64,000 nucleotides of DNA. It comes from Bacillota bacterium (lineage in GTDB: Bacteria > Bacillota > Clostridia > Christensenellales > Aristaeellaceae). How positions within the stretch are numbered: the first letter of the stretch is position 1; every line of letters begins with the position of its first letter. The notes below the pieces were generated by a model that did no database searches, was not told where the DNA came from, and was given only the letters and a program-made list of their open reading frames with translations. Shown one piece after another: positions 34,009 through 42,980 of the stretch. Location of the stretch: NCBI GenBank assembly GCA_023413135.1, contig JAEZQK010000092.1, forward strand, positions 36,517-100,516, read 5' to 3'. The position numbers and the translations under genes are program-made.

Positions 34009-35082
34009 TTAATCCGGGAGCTTGACCACCCATCCAAACGGATCGGGCTCATGCCCCATCTGTATTCCCGTCAGCGTATCGTACAGCCGGCGCGTCACCC
34101 GACCGATCCCGCCGTCGCCAATCGTCGCTTTTTCACCCTTATAGCACAATTCGCCTACGGGTGAAACAACCGCCGCCGTGCCTGTGCCAAAGGCTTCCGT
34201 CAGCTTTCCTGCCTTGATGTCCTCAAAGATATTATCAATACTAAGACGCCCTTCCTCCACCTTGTATCCAAGGGAAGCGGCCAGCTTCAATATGCTGTCC
34301 CTGGTGATACCGGGCAGGATACTGCCGCTGAGTGCGGGCGTTACGATCTTGTCGCCATAAACGAACATCATATTCATGGCGCCTACTTCTTCCACGTACT
34401 TACGCTCCACGCCGTCCAGCCACAGCACCTGAACGTAGCCCTTATCCTCAGCCCTCTGTGCCGCCAGGATGGACGCCGCATAGTTGCCCGCCGCCTTCGC
34501 ATGGCCCACGCCACCGCGCACGGCCCGTACAAACTCATCCTCCACATAGATGCCTATGGGTGCAAGCCCGCCGGGATAGTAAGCCCCGCTGGGCGACAGA
34601 ATGATAGCAAAGCGGTACGTTTTGGAGGCATGCACCCCCAGGAACGGATCTGTCGCGATGATAAAGGGACGGATATATAGCGACGTCCCCTGTGTATGGG
34701 GTACCCATTCCTTTTCCAATTGAAGCAATTGAATAAGGCCCGCCATGCAAAGATCGATATCCAGCTGCGGAATGCACATGCGCTCGGCAGAACGGTTCAT
34801 CCGAAGAAAGTTTTCCTTCGGCCTGAAAAGCTGCAATCCGCCGTTCTTTGCGTGATAGCACTTGGTGCCTTCAAAAATCGCCTGCCCATAGTGCAGCACC
34901 ATCGAGGCGGGATCCATGGCAAACGGACCGTAAGGAACGATCCTCGCGTCATGCCAGCCGGAATCCTGCGCATAATCGAGTAAAAACATGTGATCGGTAA
35001 ACTGTTTGCCAAACCCCAGCTTGCTTTCGTCTACCGGCTTGGCCTTTAATTCCTTGGTCAGCGTCACCTTGATTTCCTGCAT
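34009..35082 (-). CDS. ilvE: branched-chain amino acid aminotransferase
   Basis: 357 residues, the size of type II IlvE. Fold-type IV PLP enzyme: MVLHYGQAIFEGTKCYH (~60-76), FRPKENFLRMNRSAERM, the PLP lysine in GHAKAAGNYAAS (~199), and SGSILPGITRDSILKLA (~255) binding the cofactor phosphate. It transfers the last amino group in leucine, isoleucine and valine synthesis and the first in their breakdown. First gene of a four-gene operon; a strong promoter lies about 80 bp upstream. The leader has no T-box. Confidence 0.96.
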   Translation of the reverse strand: MQEIKVTLTKELKAKPVDESKLGFGKQFTDHMFLLDYAQDSGWHDARIVPYGPFAMDPASMVLHYGQAIFEGTKCYHAKNGGLQLFRPKENFLRMNRSAERMCIPQLDIDLCMAGLIQLLQLEKEWVPHTQGTSLYIRPFIIATDPFLGVHASKTYRFAIILSPSGAYYPGGLAPIGIYVEDEFVRAVRGGVGHAKAAGNYAASILAAQRAEDKGYVQVLWLDGVERKYVEEVGAMNMMFVYGDKIVTPALSGSILPGITRDSILKLAASLGYKVEEGRLSIDNIFEDIKAGKLTEAFGTGTAAVVSPVGELCYKGEKATIGDGGIGRVTRRLYDTLTGIQMGHEPDPFGWVVKLPD

Positions 35083-35161
35083 GCGGTGCCTCCATTCTTC
35101 CGTACAACCAGCGTTTTAGCGCCTTCTACGGCACAGCTACAAAAATAGTTACCGTCGATTT

Positions 35162-35189
35162 ATTATACAAGGTTGATATGTTGTGTCAA
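35162..35189 (-). promoter_or_regulatory. sigma-A promoter of the ilvE operon
   Basis: Minus strand TTGACA (35184-35189), 16 bp, TATAAT (35162-35167). Confidence 0.88.
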
Positions 35190-35387
35190 GTCTTTTCCCC
35201 TGTCAATTTGGGGTAATATGATGTAATTTACCGCTTATATGGAAAGGCGCACAGGCCGCGAACGGTTCCCCGCGGACCATATCCCTTACCTTATTTGTAT
35301 AGAAACGCAGGAACTTAAGACTTTTCTTTATAGATTTGCCCTTGCTTCCCTCGAACTTCCCTGGATGAAATTTCACCGTCTCCTTTC

Positions 35388-35416
35388 TTGTTCTTTGATA
35401 CCAACACTGTTATAAT
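35388..35416 (+). promoter_or_regulatory. sigma-A promoter of the EamA/UMF1 genes
   Basis: TTGTTC (35388-35393), 17 bp, TATAAT (35411-35416), 46 bp before the next gene. The rest of the divergent 35083-35461 gap shows no gene or hairpin of note. Confidence 0.7.
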
Positions 35417-35461
35417 GAGGAAAAAAATCATGCTTCATCTCATTTTGCCGGAGGGAACCGT

Positions 35462-35878
35462 ATGTGGATCGTATATGCCATCCTTTCCGCTGTATTCGCA
35501 TCCCTGACCGCCATCCTGTCCAAAATCGGCATCGCCGGTATCAACTCCAACCTGTCTACCGCTATCCGCACGGTGGTGGTGGTCATTATGGCTTGGGCGG
35601 TTGTATTCATTACGGGCCAGCACAGGGGCCTTGCCGATGTCACCGGACGCAACCTTTTATTCCTTGTCCTCTCCGGTATTGCCACGGGACTATCATGGCT
35701 GTTTTACTTCAAGGCGCTGCAGATGGGTGATGTGAGCCTTGTGGTGCCCATTGACAAGTTCAGCGTGGTGATCACCATGGTGCTGGCTTTCATTTTCCTG
35801 GGCGAATCGCCCTCCCTGAAAACCATACTGGGCGGCGGATTGATCACAGCAGGCACGCTTGTACTCATCCTAAAATAA
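35462..35878 (+). CDS. half-length EamA-family (DMT) transporter
   Basis: 138 residues with four hydrophobic segments (~2-20, 34-52, 66-86, 95-138 as two). This is one EamA unit rather than the usual two, as in small multidrug-resistance-like or duplicated DMT proteins that work as dimers. Notable: SIAVFASLTAILSKIGI-like start (AVFASLTAILSKIGIAG) and the PIDKFSVVITMVLAFIFLGE segment typical of EamA. The ATG follows CCGGAGGGAACCGT. The substrate is unknown. Confidence 0.9.
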   Translation: MWIVYAILSAVFASLTAILSKIGIAGINSNLSTAIRTVVVVIMAWAVVFITGQHRGLADVTGRNLLFLVLSGIATGLSWLFYFKALQMGDVSLVVPIDKFSVVITMVLAFIFLGESPSLKTILGGGLITAGTLVLILK

Positions 35879-35897
35879 AACGGGGAGGCAAAAGAAA

Positions 35898-37187
35898 ATG
35901 TTCCGGAAATTCACCCGGGAAGAAAAAGGCTGGATTATGTATGACTGGGCCAACTCCGCCTTTGCCGCCATCATTCTGGCCATTGTTCTGCCGCCGTTTT
36001 ACAAGGAAATAGCGCAGGGCGTTCCAAACGCCGGACCCTGGTGGGGGTATGCCACCAGCATCGCCTCCCTGATCGGCGCTTTGAGCGCGCCCATCCTTGG
36101 CACTTTAGGCGATTATAAAGGCTACAAAATGCGATTGTTCACCGTTTTTGTTCTGCTGGGTGCCGCGGCCACGGCGCTTTTGGCCTTCACCGGCAACTGG
36201 CAGACTATGCTTGTACTTTATATCCTGGGTTCTATCGGCTTTAACGCTTCCAATGTATTTTACGACGGCTTTCTGCCGGACGTGACCACGGAAGACCGTA
36301 TGGACATGGTTTCCAGCTACGGTTTTGGCATGGGCTATATAGGGGGCAGCACCATTCCCCTGCTGATCGCGCTGGCGCTGATCGCGCTGGCGCTGATCAT
36401 GTTTGGCGAAAAGATCGGCATCCCCTCCGACACAGCCTGCCAGATTTCCTTTTTCATCACTGCCGTATGGTGGATCGTATTCACCATTCCCATGTGGCGG
36501 TCGGTGAAGCAAAGGCATTATGTCCAGCAGCGCGGCAGCCTGGTCAAGCAAAGCATTTTCCGCCTGACCAACGTCGCCCGCCGCATTTTGACCAACAAGG
36601 CTGTGCTTTTGTTCCTGCTGTCTTACTTCTTTTACATCGATGGTGTAGGCACCATCATCCACATGGCATCCATCTTTGGCAGCAGCATGGGCCTTGGACA
36701 GACGGAATTGATCATCATCCTGCTTGTGGTACAGTTGGTGGCCTGCCCCTGCGCCATATTCTACGGGCTTCTGTCCCGAAAATGGAGCGTGCGGGCCATG
36801 CTGCTCACAGGCATCCTCACTTACATGGTGATCTGTGTGGTAGCCATGTTCCTGGAGCCGCTGAGAGTTCTTGGCAAGACGCCGCTCCTGATGGGTTTCA
36901 TGGTACTGGCGGTGCTGGTGGGTACTGCCCAGGGCGGCATCCAGGCACTGAGCCGCAGCTTTTACGGCAAGCTGGTGCCCCCGGAATCCGCCAATGAGTT
37001 TTTTGGCTTCTACGACATCTTCGGCAAGTTCTCCGCCGTACTGGGCCCTTTCCTCTTCGGTCTGGTATGGGACGCCACACAAAAGTCTTATCTGGGTGTC
37101 ATTCCCGTGCTGCTGATGTTTATCATAGGCGGCGGGCTATTCCTGCTGGTGCCCAAGAATATCGAAAAATTGACATCCTCCCGCTAA
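35898..37187 (+). CDS. UMF1-family (Atg22-like) MFS transporter
   Basis: 429 residues with about 12 membrane segments. The start GWIMYDWANSAFAAIILAI is the hallmark of the UMF1/Atg22-like MFS family, and the loop after TM4 (YDGFLPDVTTEDRMDMVSSYG) and the second-half motif (GIQALSRSFYGKLVPPE, FFGFYDIFGKFSA) also match. Substrates of bacterial members are largely unknown; the yeast relative exports amino acids from the vacuole. It lies 19 bp after the EamA gene and ends in a strong terminator. Confidence 0.93.
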   Translation: MFRKFTREEKGWIMYDWANSAFAAIILAIVLPPFYKEIAQGVPNAGPWWGYATSIASLIGALSAPILGTLGDYKGYKMRLFTVFVLLGAAATALLAFTGNWQTMLVLYILGSIGFNASNVFYDGFLPDVTTEDRMDMVSSYGFGMGYIGGSTIPLLIALALIALALIMFGEKIGIPSDTACQISFFITAVWWIVFTIPMWRSVKQRHYVQQRGSLVKQSIFRLTNVARRILTNKAVLLFLLSYFFYIDGVGTIIHMASIFGSSMGLGQTELIIILLVVQLVACPCAIFYGLLSRKWSVRAMLLTGILTYMVICVVAMFLEPLRVLGKTPLLMGFMVLAVLVGTAQGGIQALSRSFYGKLVPPESANEFFGFYDIFGKFSAVLGPFLFGLVWDATQKSYLGVIPVLLMFIIGGGLFLLVPKNIEKLTSSR

Positions 37188-37210
37188 AAGCACACAGTAT
37201 TGTCAGCAGG

Positions 37211-37243
37211 AAAAAGCCGGAAGGAATGCCCTTCCGGCTTTTT
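37211..37243. terminator. bidirectional terminator
   Basis: 14-bp perfect stem (37211-37224 with 37230-37243) with A-run on one side and T-run on the other, between the convergent UMF1 and dehydrogenase genes; its right arm ends two bases before the dehydrogenase stop codon. Confidence 0.93.
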
Positions 37244-37244
37244 G

Positions 37245-38204
37245 CTATGCGTATATTTCCGGATTCACCACATTGGGGGGCCGCCTGCCTGATAGCGCCT
37301 CCATGATGCGGATGCAGGCATCGCGGGCCATGGCATTGCGCGCTTCCAGCGTATTGGTGCCGATGTGGGGTGTGAGTACCACCCTGTTAAGCGCCAGAAG
37401 TTCTTCCGGGATATGGGGCTCGTGTGGGAACACATCCAGCCCCGCTGCAAACAGCTTATCCTCACGGAGCATCTTCGCCAGCGCCTGATAATCCACAATG
37501 GCTCCCCTGGCGGTGTTGATGAGTATTGCTGTAGGCTTTAACAATGATAAACGCTCTGCGGACAGGAGATTGTTCGTCTCCTTAGTCAGCGGGCAGTGGA
37601 TGCTGACGATATCCGCCTTTTGAAGCAGCGCATCCAGGGATAAATATTCCGCACCTTGCTCCTTATCTGGCGGAAGCCTGCGGCGGTTATGGTACACCAC
37701 CTGCATATTCATCAAATGTCCAAACTGCATAACGATTGCACCGATATTCCCCATCCCGATGATGCCAAGCGTGCGTCCCTCAAGCCCCAAGCCCATAAAA
37801 CGGCCCATGCCAAACAGCGATTCCGGCGATACCTTTCGCAGTTCCCTGTCCAGCTCGCCGATTCGCCGGACGCAGGAAAGCATGAGCCCAACAGCGACCT
37901 CCGCTGTAGGCTGGGCGGTGCTTTCCGGACAATTGGTGACGGGGATCCCCCTCCGTGTGGCGGCAGCCACGTCGATTTTGTCGTATCCGGCACCATAGTT
38001 GCTGATGATTTTCAGCCTCGGCGCCGCCTCAATCATTTCCGCGCTCATCGGCCCGCAGGCCAATACGGCATCGGCAGTGTTAAGCAGTGGAAGCAACTCT
38101 TCCCGCGAATAGGCATGGCCAAATTCCGGGCAGGATACCCGGTGGCCTTCCAGTATGGAAAAAGCGCCGGCCGGAATGCCGTGGGTAACAACGATTTCCG
38201 CCAT
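37245..38204 (-). CDS. D-2-hydroxyacid dehydrogenase (NAD-binding)
   Basis: 319 residues, ATG behind AAAGGAGAATCTCTGAATC. The Rossmann domain carries GIIGMGNIGAIVMQFG (~146-161). Catalytic residues: Arg in INTARGAIVD (~232), Glu in DVFPHEPHIP (~261) and His in LTPHIGTNT (~279). Family enzymes reduce 2-keto acids such as glyoxylate, hydroxypyruvate or phosphohydroxypyruvate; the lack of an ACT domain argues against a full SerA. Monocistronic; its promoter overlaps the upstream region of the divergent oxidoreductase gene. Confidence 0.93.
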   Translation of the reverse strand: MAEIVVTHGIPAGAFSILEGHRVSCPEFGHAYSREELLPLLNTADAVLACGPMSAEMIEAAPRLKIISNYGAGYDKIDVAAATRRGIPVTNCPESTAQPTAEVAVGLMLSCVRRIGELDRELRKVSPESLFGMGRFMGLGLEGRTLGIIGMGNIGAIVMQFGHLMNMQVVYHNRRRLPPDKEQGAEYLSLDALLQKADIVSIHCPLTKETNNLLSAERLSLLKPTAILINTARGAIVDYQALAKMLREDKLFAAGLDVFPHEPHIPEELLALNRVVLTPHIGTNTLEARNAMARDACIRIMEALSGRRPPNVVNPEIYA

Positions 38205-38239
38205 GATTCAGAGATTCTCCTTTCCCTGTGTTGCCGTCC

Positions 38240-38268
38240 ATTATAACAGGAGGTGTGGGGAAGAGCAA
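38240..38268 (-). promoter_or_regulatory. promoter of the 2-hydroxyacid dehydrogenase
   Basis: Minus strand TTGCTC (38263-38268), 17 bp, TATAAT (38240-38245), 36 bp before the start. Confidence 0.65.
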
Positions 38269-38368
38269 GGCGCCAAGGCGCTTTGGGGCGGCAGATCCTG
38301 TATATTCCCTTTGCACCGCCTCATCGTCAGCGTCCCGCCTGGGCATACTGCGCAGAAGGAGGTGCAGT

Positions 38369-39742
38369 ATGGACGGACATCCCATTTGGCTGACGAACGA
38401 AAAGACACCGTATCAGCCTTTAAGGGGCAGGCAGCAGGCGGAAGCCGTGGTGGTAGGCGGCGGGTTATGCGGTGTCACCACCGCTTACCTATTGGCACAA
38501 GGCGGTCTTAGCGTAGTTCTTCTGGAGGCAGACAGATTAGGTCACGGTGCTTCGGGCCATACCATGGCCAAGGTGACCGTGCAGCATGGACTGATCTACA
38601 GCTATCTCAAAAAACAGTGGGGTCCGGAAGTGGCTCAGGCATATGCCGTCAGCCAGTCAAGTGCACTCAGCGCCATGGCTGGGTTGGTGGAGGATATGCA
38701 TATCTCCTGCGGATGGACATGGCAGGATGCATCACTTTGCGCCTTGAACCATGAAGAAGAGCTGTTGTTGGAAATGGAGGAAGAGGCGGCCCAGGAGGCG
38801 GGCCTTGCGGCCTCGCTGAAGACGGGTGGCGAGTGCCCTATTCCGGCAAAAAAACTGCTGACCATTCCGGCCCAGGCCATGTTTGATCCGTATGCCTACC
38901 TGATCGCGCTAGCCGATGCGTTTACCGCTCTTGGAGGGCGCATATATGAGGACAGCCGCGTGAGGGCGGTAAGCACACAAAGCGTCTCCACCGAAACAGG
39001 CTCTGTGTATGCCCCGTTCGTGGTAATTGCCACCCATTTCCCCATCATCAACTTCCCGGGCTGGTACTTTTTAAGGGCAAGGCAGCAGCGCAGCCATGTG
39101 GTAGCGCTTGAGGATACGCCTGCTTTTCAGGGAATGTACCTGCATATCGCGGAAGGCGGCTTTTCTCTTAGAAAACAGGATAATCTAACGCTACTCAGCG
39201 CTTTTGACTATACTTGCGGCACGCAAACTGACATGGATCATGAAGAAGCGCTGCGCCGTAAGGCACAGACCCTATTCACCGATTCCAAGCCTGTGGCTGC
39301 CTGGCATGGCCAGGATCTGATAAGCGCCGACAGCCTTCCCTTCATCGGCTCTTACAGCGTAAGAACGCCCAATCATTTTGTGGCGGCCGGCTTTTCAAAG
39401 TGGGGCATGACAAACAGCATGGCGGCCGCCCAGGCCATCAGCGCCCGTATCCTGGGCGAACCGCTGCCCGAGTCGGAGATTTTTAATCCCGCCCGCAAGA
39501 TTAGATGCAGCGTCACGCCTGTGCTGTCCACCCTTGCCGCTACCACCGGCGCGTACCTTGCCGGCCTGCCCCGCAAAATTGCTCCGCGCTGCCCGCATAT
39601 GGGCTGCAAGCTCAAATATGTGGCCTCCACCTCAAGCTGGGACTGCCCCTGTCACGGTTCCCGGTTCGACAGCATCGGCCGCATCAAAAACGGACCGGCG
39701 GTGCGGACCGCCATCATCCGAAACAGGAACCGGTCAAGATAA
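38369..39742 (+). CDS. FAD-dependent oxidoreductase with C-terminal Rieske domain
   Basis: 457 residues from ATG 38369 behind AGAAGGAGGTGCAGT; the upstream in-frame extension is not coding-like. The N-terminal DAO-type FAD domain begins EAVVVGGGLCGVTTAYLLAQ (~25-44) with HGASGHTMAKVT. The last ~55 residues are a Rieske [2Fe-2S] domain with both ligand pairs, CPHMGC (~411) and CPCHGSRFD (~431). This arrangement is known from Bacillus YhfW-like proteins; substrate unknown. Electrons probably pass between FAD and the Rieske centre. No partner gene is adjacent. Confidence 0.92.
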   Translation: MDGHPIWLTNEKTPYQPLRGRQQAEAVVVGGGLCGVTTAYLLAQGGLSVVLLEADRLGHGASGHTMAKVTVQHGLIYSYLKKQWGPEVAQAYAVSQSSALSAMAGLVEDMHISCGWTWQDASLCALNHEEELLLEMEEEAAQEAGLAASLKTGGECPIPAKKLLTIPAQAMFDPYAYLIALADAFTALGGRIYEDSRVRAVSTQSVSTETGSVYAPFVVIATHFPIINFPGWYFLRARQQRSHVVALEDTPAFQGMYLHIAEGGFSLRKQDNLTLLSAFDYTCGTQTDMDHEEALRRKAQTLFTDSKPVAAWHGQDLISADSLPFIGSYSVRTPNHFVAAGFSKWGMTNSMAAAQAISARILGEPLPESEIFNPARKIRCSVTPVLSTLAATTGAYLAGLPRKIAPRCPHMGCKLKYVASTSSWDCPCHGSRFDSIGRIKNGPAVRTAIIRNRNRSR

Positions 39743-39910
39743 GGCAATCAACCGCCACTTATTCCGGTCATCCATAAGCATATCCTTTCACCATGGATTA
39801 GCATTACGGAAAAATTGCACCAATTTTGTACATATCGGCGAATATTTTTCAATGTTATGACGAAATATTTCCATCCAGCTATAAAATGAATATTTTTTTG
39901 CATCAGTTCC

Positions 39911-39939
39911 TTGCATAATTAACATCTATAGTCTATAAT
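39911..39939 (+). promoter_or_regulatory. sigma-A promoter
   Basis: TTGCAT (39911-39916), 17 bp, TATAAT (39934-39939), 77 bp before the unknown gene at 40017. The gap 39743-40016 shows nothing else. Confidence 0.75.
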
Positions 39940-40016
39940 GTAACAAGGATTAATGGTGTACTTTTCCAAGACCATCAGCACCAAAGAGATTTGCATTTGC
40001 ACAGGGAGGCTGCCAC

Positions 40017-40709
40017 ATGGCAATTGATGCTTTTACAGATTCCATCAAATCCCAGGAAGATATGTACCGGCAGCTGCTCATGCGACTAACGGGCGTTTTT
40101 GCCGCAAACGTCCATCTTTCTCCGGACGGTTCTATTACGGAGATCCATATCCTTGGCAGCAGCCTGCGCCATCCAAAGCAAATCATGCGGGATGTGCAAT
40201 CGGCCCTGGCGTCCGCCTATGGCGTTACGGTAGACCACCGTATCATCAGCATCGCCCAACTCCGGCAGGATCCTGTCCAGTCGGAAGAGCATGTGGTGTC
40301 GACGCCTACGGGCGAAGTCCGGCTGCGCACGCATGAATTTACCCAGAATGTGGTGGGCACCCAGTACAATGTAAAGATTTCTCTCACAAAGGACGATGTT
40401 GAGTATATCGGCCGCTGCTCCTGCAGGAACACGCCCATCCAGCGACCCCGGGCGGTTGCCAATGCTGTGCTTCAGGCAGTCCACAGCTTCCTTGGTGTGG
40501 AAGATGTGTTCTTGTTGCTATCCGTTCAGTTTACCCAGCTTTCCAGCATCAAGGTGGTGATGGTGGCTATCGAATGCATGAATATGCAGGCAGCGCCGGT
40601 ACTCATCGGTGCCGCAGAGTGCGCCGGCGACGAATCCCAGGCCATCGTGCGCGCTACCCTTTCCGCCTTGAACCGCAAGCTTGCCTTTATGGCTTCCAAC
40701 CCCAGTTGA
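40017..40709 (+). CDS. unknown soluble protein
   Basis: 230 residues, ATG behind CAGGGAGGCTGCCAC. No signal peptide or membrane segment. Two halves look alike in style: an N-terminal part with SPDGSITEIHILGSSLRHPK and IMRDVQSALASAYGVTVDHR (~38-75), and a C-terminal part with PRAVANAVLQAVHSFLG and SIKVVMVAIECMN (~140-190) ending in repeated small helices. The beta-alpha-beta pattern with short ligand-like loops suggests a small-molecule-binding or dsRBD-like fold, but I do not recognise the family. It has its own promoter and precedes a tiny peptide gene and an HD-GYP gene. Confidence 0.75.
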   Translation: MAIDAFTDSIKSQEDMYRQLLMRLTGVFAANVHLSPDGSITEIHILGSSLRHPKQIMRDVQSALASAYGVTVDHRIISIAQLRQDPVQSEEHVVSTPTGEVRLRTHEFTQNVVGTQYNVKISLTKDDVEYIGRCSCRNTPIQRPRAVANAVLQAVHSFLGVEDVFLLLSVQFTQLSSIKVVMVAIECMNMQAAPVLIGAAECAGDESQAIVRATLSALNRKLAFMASNPS

Positions 40710-40806
40710 AAACAGGTCCGACCACGCCAGCATCTAATCTAAGCGAAGTTGAATATAGCCTGCCCGTCTAGCGTACGGCAGAGCCTTTTGTAAGGAGGCT
40801 ATATCC

Positions 40807-40890
40807 GTGAAGAAGGCCAAGATCGTTGTCGCGTTGATGTCCCTGGTTTCCTTGGTTTTGTCCTGTGGGGCTTTCGTAACCTGGAAGTGA
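40807..40890 (+). CDS. 27-residue hydrophobic peptide
   Basis: Starts at GTG 40807, behind TAAGGAGGCTATATCC, a strong ribosome-binding site, and ends in TGA 40888-40890. The product starts MKKAKIVVALMSLV and ends LSCGAFVTWK: a basic start, one hydrophobic segment and a Cys followed by seven residues. The segment VLSC is close to a lipobox, so it could be a lipid-anchored or secreted mini-peptide, or a small membrane protein. It lies 98 bp after the unknown gene and 78 bp before the HD-GYP gene. The good ribosome-binding site and signal-like composition argue that it is real; function unknown. Confidence 0.6.
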   Translation: MKKAKIVVALMSLVSLVLSCGAFVTWK

Positions 40891-40968
40891 TGCTTTGGGC
40901 GTGGCGGACCTGTTTTCATATATAATGGTTCTCCTCTGTATCTTTGGTGATTGAGGTGATCCTTTCTT

Positions 40969-42267
40969 ATGACCAAAAAGGCAAGGCTTTATGCATATTT
41001 TGTAATAATCATCGGTTTTTCATTAGCTGCTTATGCCTTTTATGCTTATATCAAAAATGTAAACCATCAGCACCTATCCCTTGAAATCCAGCAAATGATT
41101 TGTTTGATCATTTTATGTGTGCTGTGCCGTTCATTGCCCATTTATTTCGGAGACGCCCAGCAAGGGCTGGATGTATCGGTTGTGAGTATATTGGCCGCCG
41201 TCATCACAAAAGGGCCGTATGCCGCCATGTGCATCTATTTGGTCAGTTCGCTGTTCACCATTGAATACAACAAGGATACAAAAACATATCATCACCTGTA
41301 CAATACCCCGTTTATAAAATCCGCTTTCAATAACAGCAACCTGATGATATCTATTTTGGTTCCTGGCCTGCTGTTTTTTGCCGCAGGCGGCACCCCCGGA
41401 AAAGCTGCCCTCCCCAGCGTAATTTGGCCGGCATTGCTGTTTTCCAGTTGCGCCTTTTTAACCAATTACGTCATTCTAAATATCGTATTTGTGCTGGACA
41501 GGCAGATCACTATGAGCGACGCAGTGGACATGGTCCGAAGTTTGCTGCCCAACGTACTTTTTGCTATGCCCCTGGGAGTTCTGATCGCCATATTGTTCTT
41601 GATGGAAAATGGCCATTGGCTGGCCATTTTAATGCTTTTCCCCTTGCTTCTGGCAAGATATGCCTGGGCACTGTACCTGGAATCCCAGGTGCAACACATG
41701 AAATTGATACACGCCTTCGTATCGGCCATGGAAGCAAAGGACACCTATACGGAAGGCCATTCCCGCCGTGTGGAGACGTTCGCGGTACAAGTTGCCACTG
41801 CATTGAAGCTGCCCAAGGAAAAAGTGAAGGAGATTCAAATCGCGGCGTTATTGCACGATATCGGCAAGATCGGCATAGAGGACATTATTTTGCGCAAGCC
41901 GGCTAAGCTTACGGAAGAGGAACGCCGGCGCATTGAGGAGCATCCTGCCATCGGCGTAAGCATTGTGGAAAAGGTGGGGCTTTCCGAGGCGATCAAGGAA
42001 ATGATCCGCCACCATCACGAGCGCTACGATGGGATGGGATACCCGGATAAGTTGGACCACACCTCTGTTTCCTTTGAGGCTTATATTCTGGGCGTAGCAG
42101 ATGCGTTTGACGCCATGACCAGCGATCGGCCATACCGTGCGGGCATGTCGGAAGAAAAGGCGTTGTCGATCCTCGTGGAGGAAAGCGGAAAACAGTTTCA
42201 TCCCGCCGTGGTGGAAGCTTTCATCACGGTTCATCAATCCCAAAAGGAGCAAGGGGCTGAAGCATGA
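40969..42267 (+). CDS. membrane-bound HD-GYP domain protein
   Basis: 432 residues, ATG behind GAGGTGATCCTTTCTT. The N-terminal ~235 residues contain about seven membrane segments of a MASE-like sensor region. The C-terminal HD-GYP domain (~245-430) has HSRRVETFA, LLHDIGKIGIEDIIL (the HD pair), HHHERYDGMGYP (the GYP loop, here DGMGYP) and ADAFDAMTSDRPYR. Family enzymes hydrolyse cyclic di-GMP or related dinucleotides using a metal pair. It overlaps the next gene by four bases. Confidence 0.95.
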   Translation: MTKKARLYAYFVIIIGFSLAAYAFYAYIKNVNHQHLSLEIQQMICLIILCVLCRSLPIYFGDAQQGLDVSVVSILAAVITKGPYAAMCIYLVSSLFTIEYNKDTKTYHHLYNTPFIKSAFNNSNLMISILVPGLLFFAAGGTPGKAALPSVIWPALLFSSCAFLTNYVILNIVFVLDRQITMSDAVDMVRSLLPNVLFAMPLGVLIAILFLMENGHWLAILMLFPLLLARYAWALYLESQVQHMKLIHAFVSAMEAKDTYTEGHSRRVETFAVQVATALKLPKEKVKEIQIAALLHDIGKIGIEDIILRKPAKLTEEERRRIEEHPAIGVSIVEKVGLSEAIKEMIRHHHERYDGMGYPDKLDHTSVSFEAYILGVADAFDAMTSDRPYRAGMSEEKALSILVEESGKQFHPAVVEAFITVHQSQKEQGAEA

Positions 42268-42848
42268 CACTGATTTACTTCATTGTGCTGGCCATTCCAT
42301 TGAGTTTCCTGTGCGGCGGGAAGCTCAAATATGTTGCGGATAATTCGCTGCGGCTGATCTGGCTGCCGCCGCTGGCCTTCGCGATAGAGGCTTCCCTTTC
42401 CTTTCTCCAAAGCCGCATACCGCTTCCCATATCCCAATGGCTTTGGATCGCCGTTTCGCTGGAATACGCATTGATTTTTTTATTCTGCTTCCTGAATTGG
42501 AAAAGAGGTTCCGTCCGTCTCATCGCCCTGGGTGGCTTTTTGAACTTTTTCGTCATCGCCTGGTATGGTTTCCGCATGCCTATATCACCCATCATTCAGG
42601 AATTTCCGGAGATGGCATCCGCCCTTTCCCGTATACAGTCCGGGGAGATATTTGAATACGTGCTGGTGGAACAAAACGCTCCTTTCCTGTTCCTGGGGGA
42701 TGCGCTGGTGATTCCTTTCAACCATTCGGGGCTGGCCAGCATCGGGGATATCATTCTGGGTTTAGGCGTAAGCTGGCTAATCTTCCAGTGGATGCGCCCA
42801 TTGCCGCAAAAAAGAAAACGCCCCGCTTCCAGCAGGAATGCCGCATAG
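42264..42848 (+). CDS. DUF5317-like membrane protein
   Basis: 194 residues with about five hydrophobic segments. It starts at ATG 42264 overlapping the HD-GYP stop (ATGA). Features such as LCGGKLKYVADNSLRLIWL near the start and LFLGDALVIPFNH followed by SIGDIILGLGVSWLIF near the end fit the DUF5317 family, which often follows HD-GYP genes in Clostridia. Function unknown; the coupling suggests it works with, or is controlled by, the HD-GYP protein. Confidence 0.8.
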   Translation: MTLIYFIVLAIPLSFLCGGKLKYVADNSLRLIWLPPLAFAIEASLSFLQSRIPLPISQWLWIAVSLEYALIFLFCFLNWKRGSVRLIALGGFLNFFVIAWYGFRMPISPIIQEFPEMASALSRIQSGEIFEYVLVEQNAPFLFLGDALVIPFNHSGLASIGDIILGLGVSWLIFQWMRPLPQKRKRPASSRNAA

Positions 42849-42980
42849 CCATCCATTCGCCCCTTTTAGGGGCTTATTTATTGCTTTCACAAATGAGAAA
42901 ATTCTCATGGAAAATTAATGCTGGTCTTTTTGAATTTCCCAGGCCGCAGCCGTATACTTTTCACGTAGGAGGTGATTGGT

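Noticed and set aside
34009..35190. Leucine T-box or attenuator ahead of ilvE
   Set aside because: The leader is only about 75 nt and has no T-box sequence or terminator hairpin.
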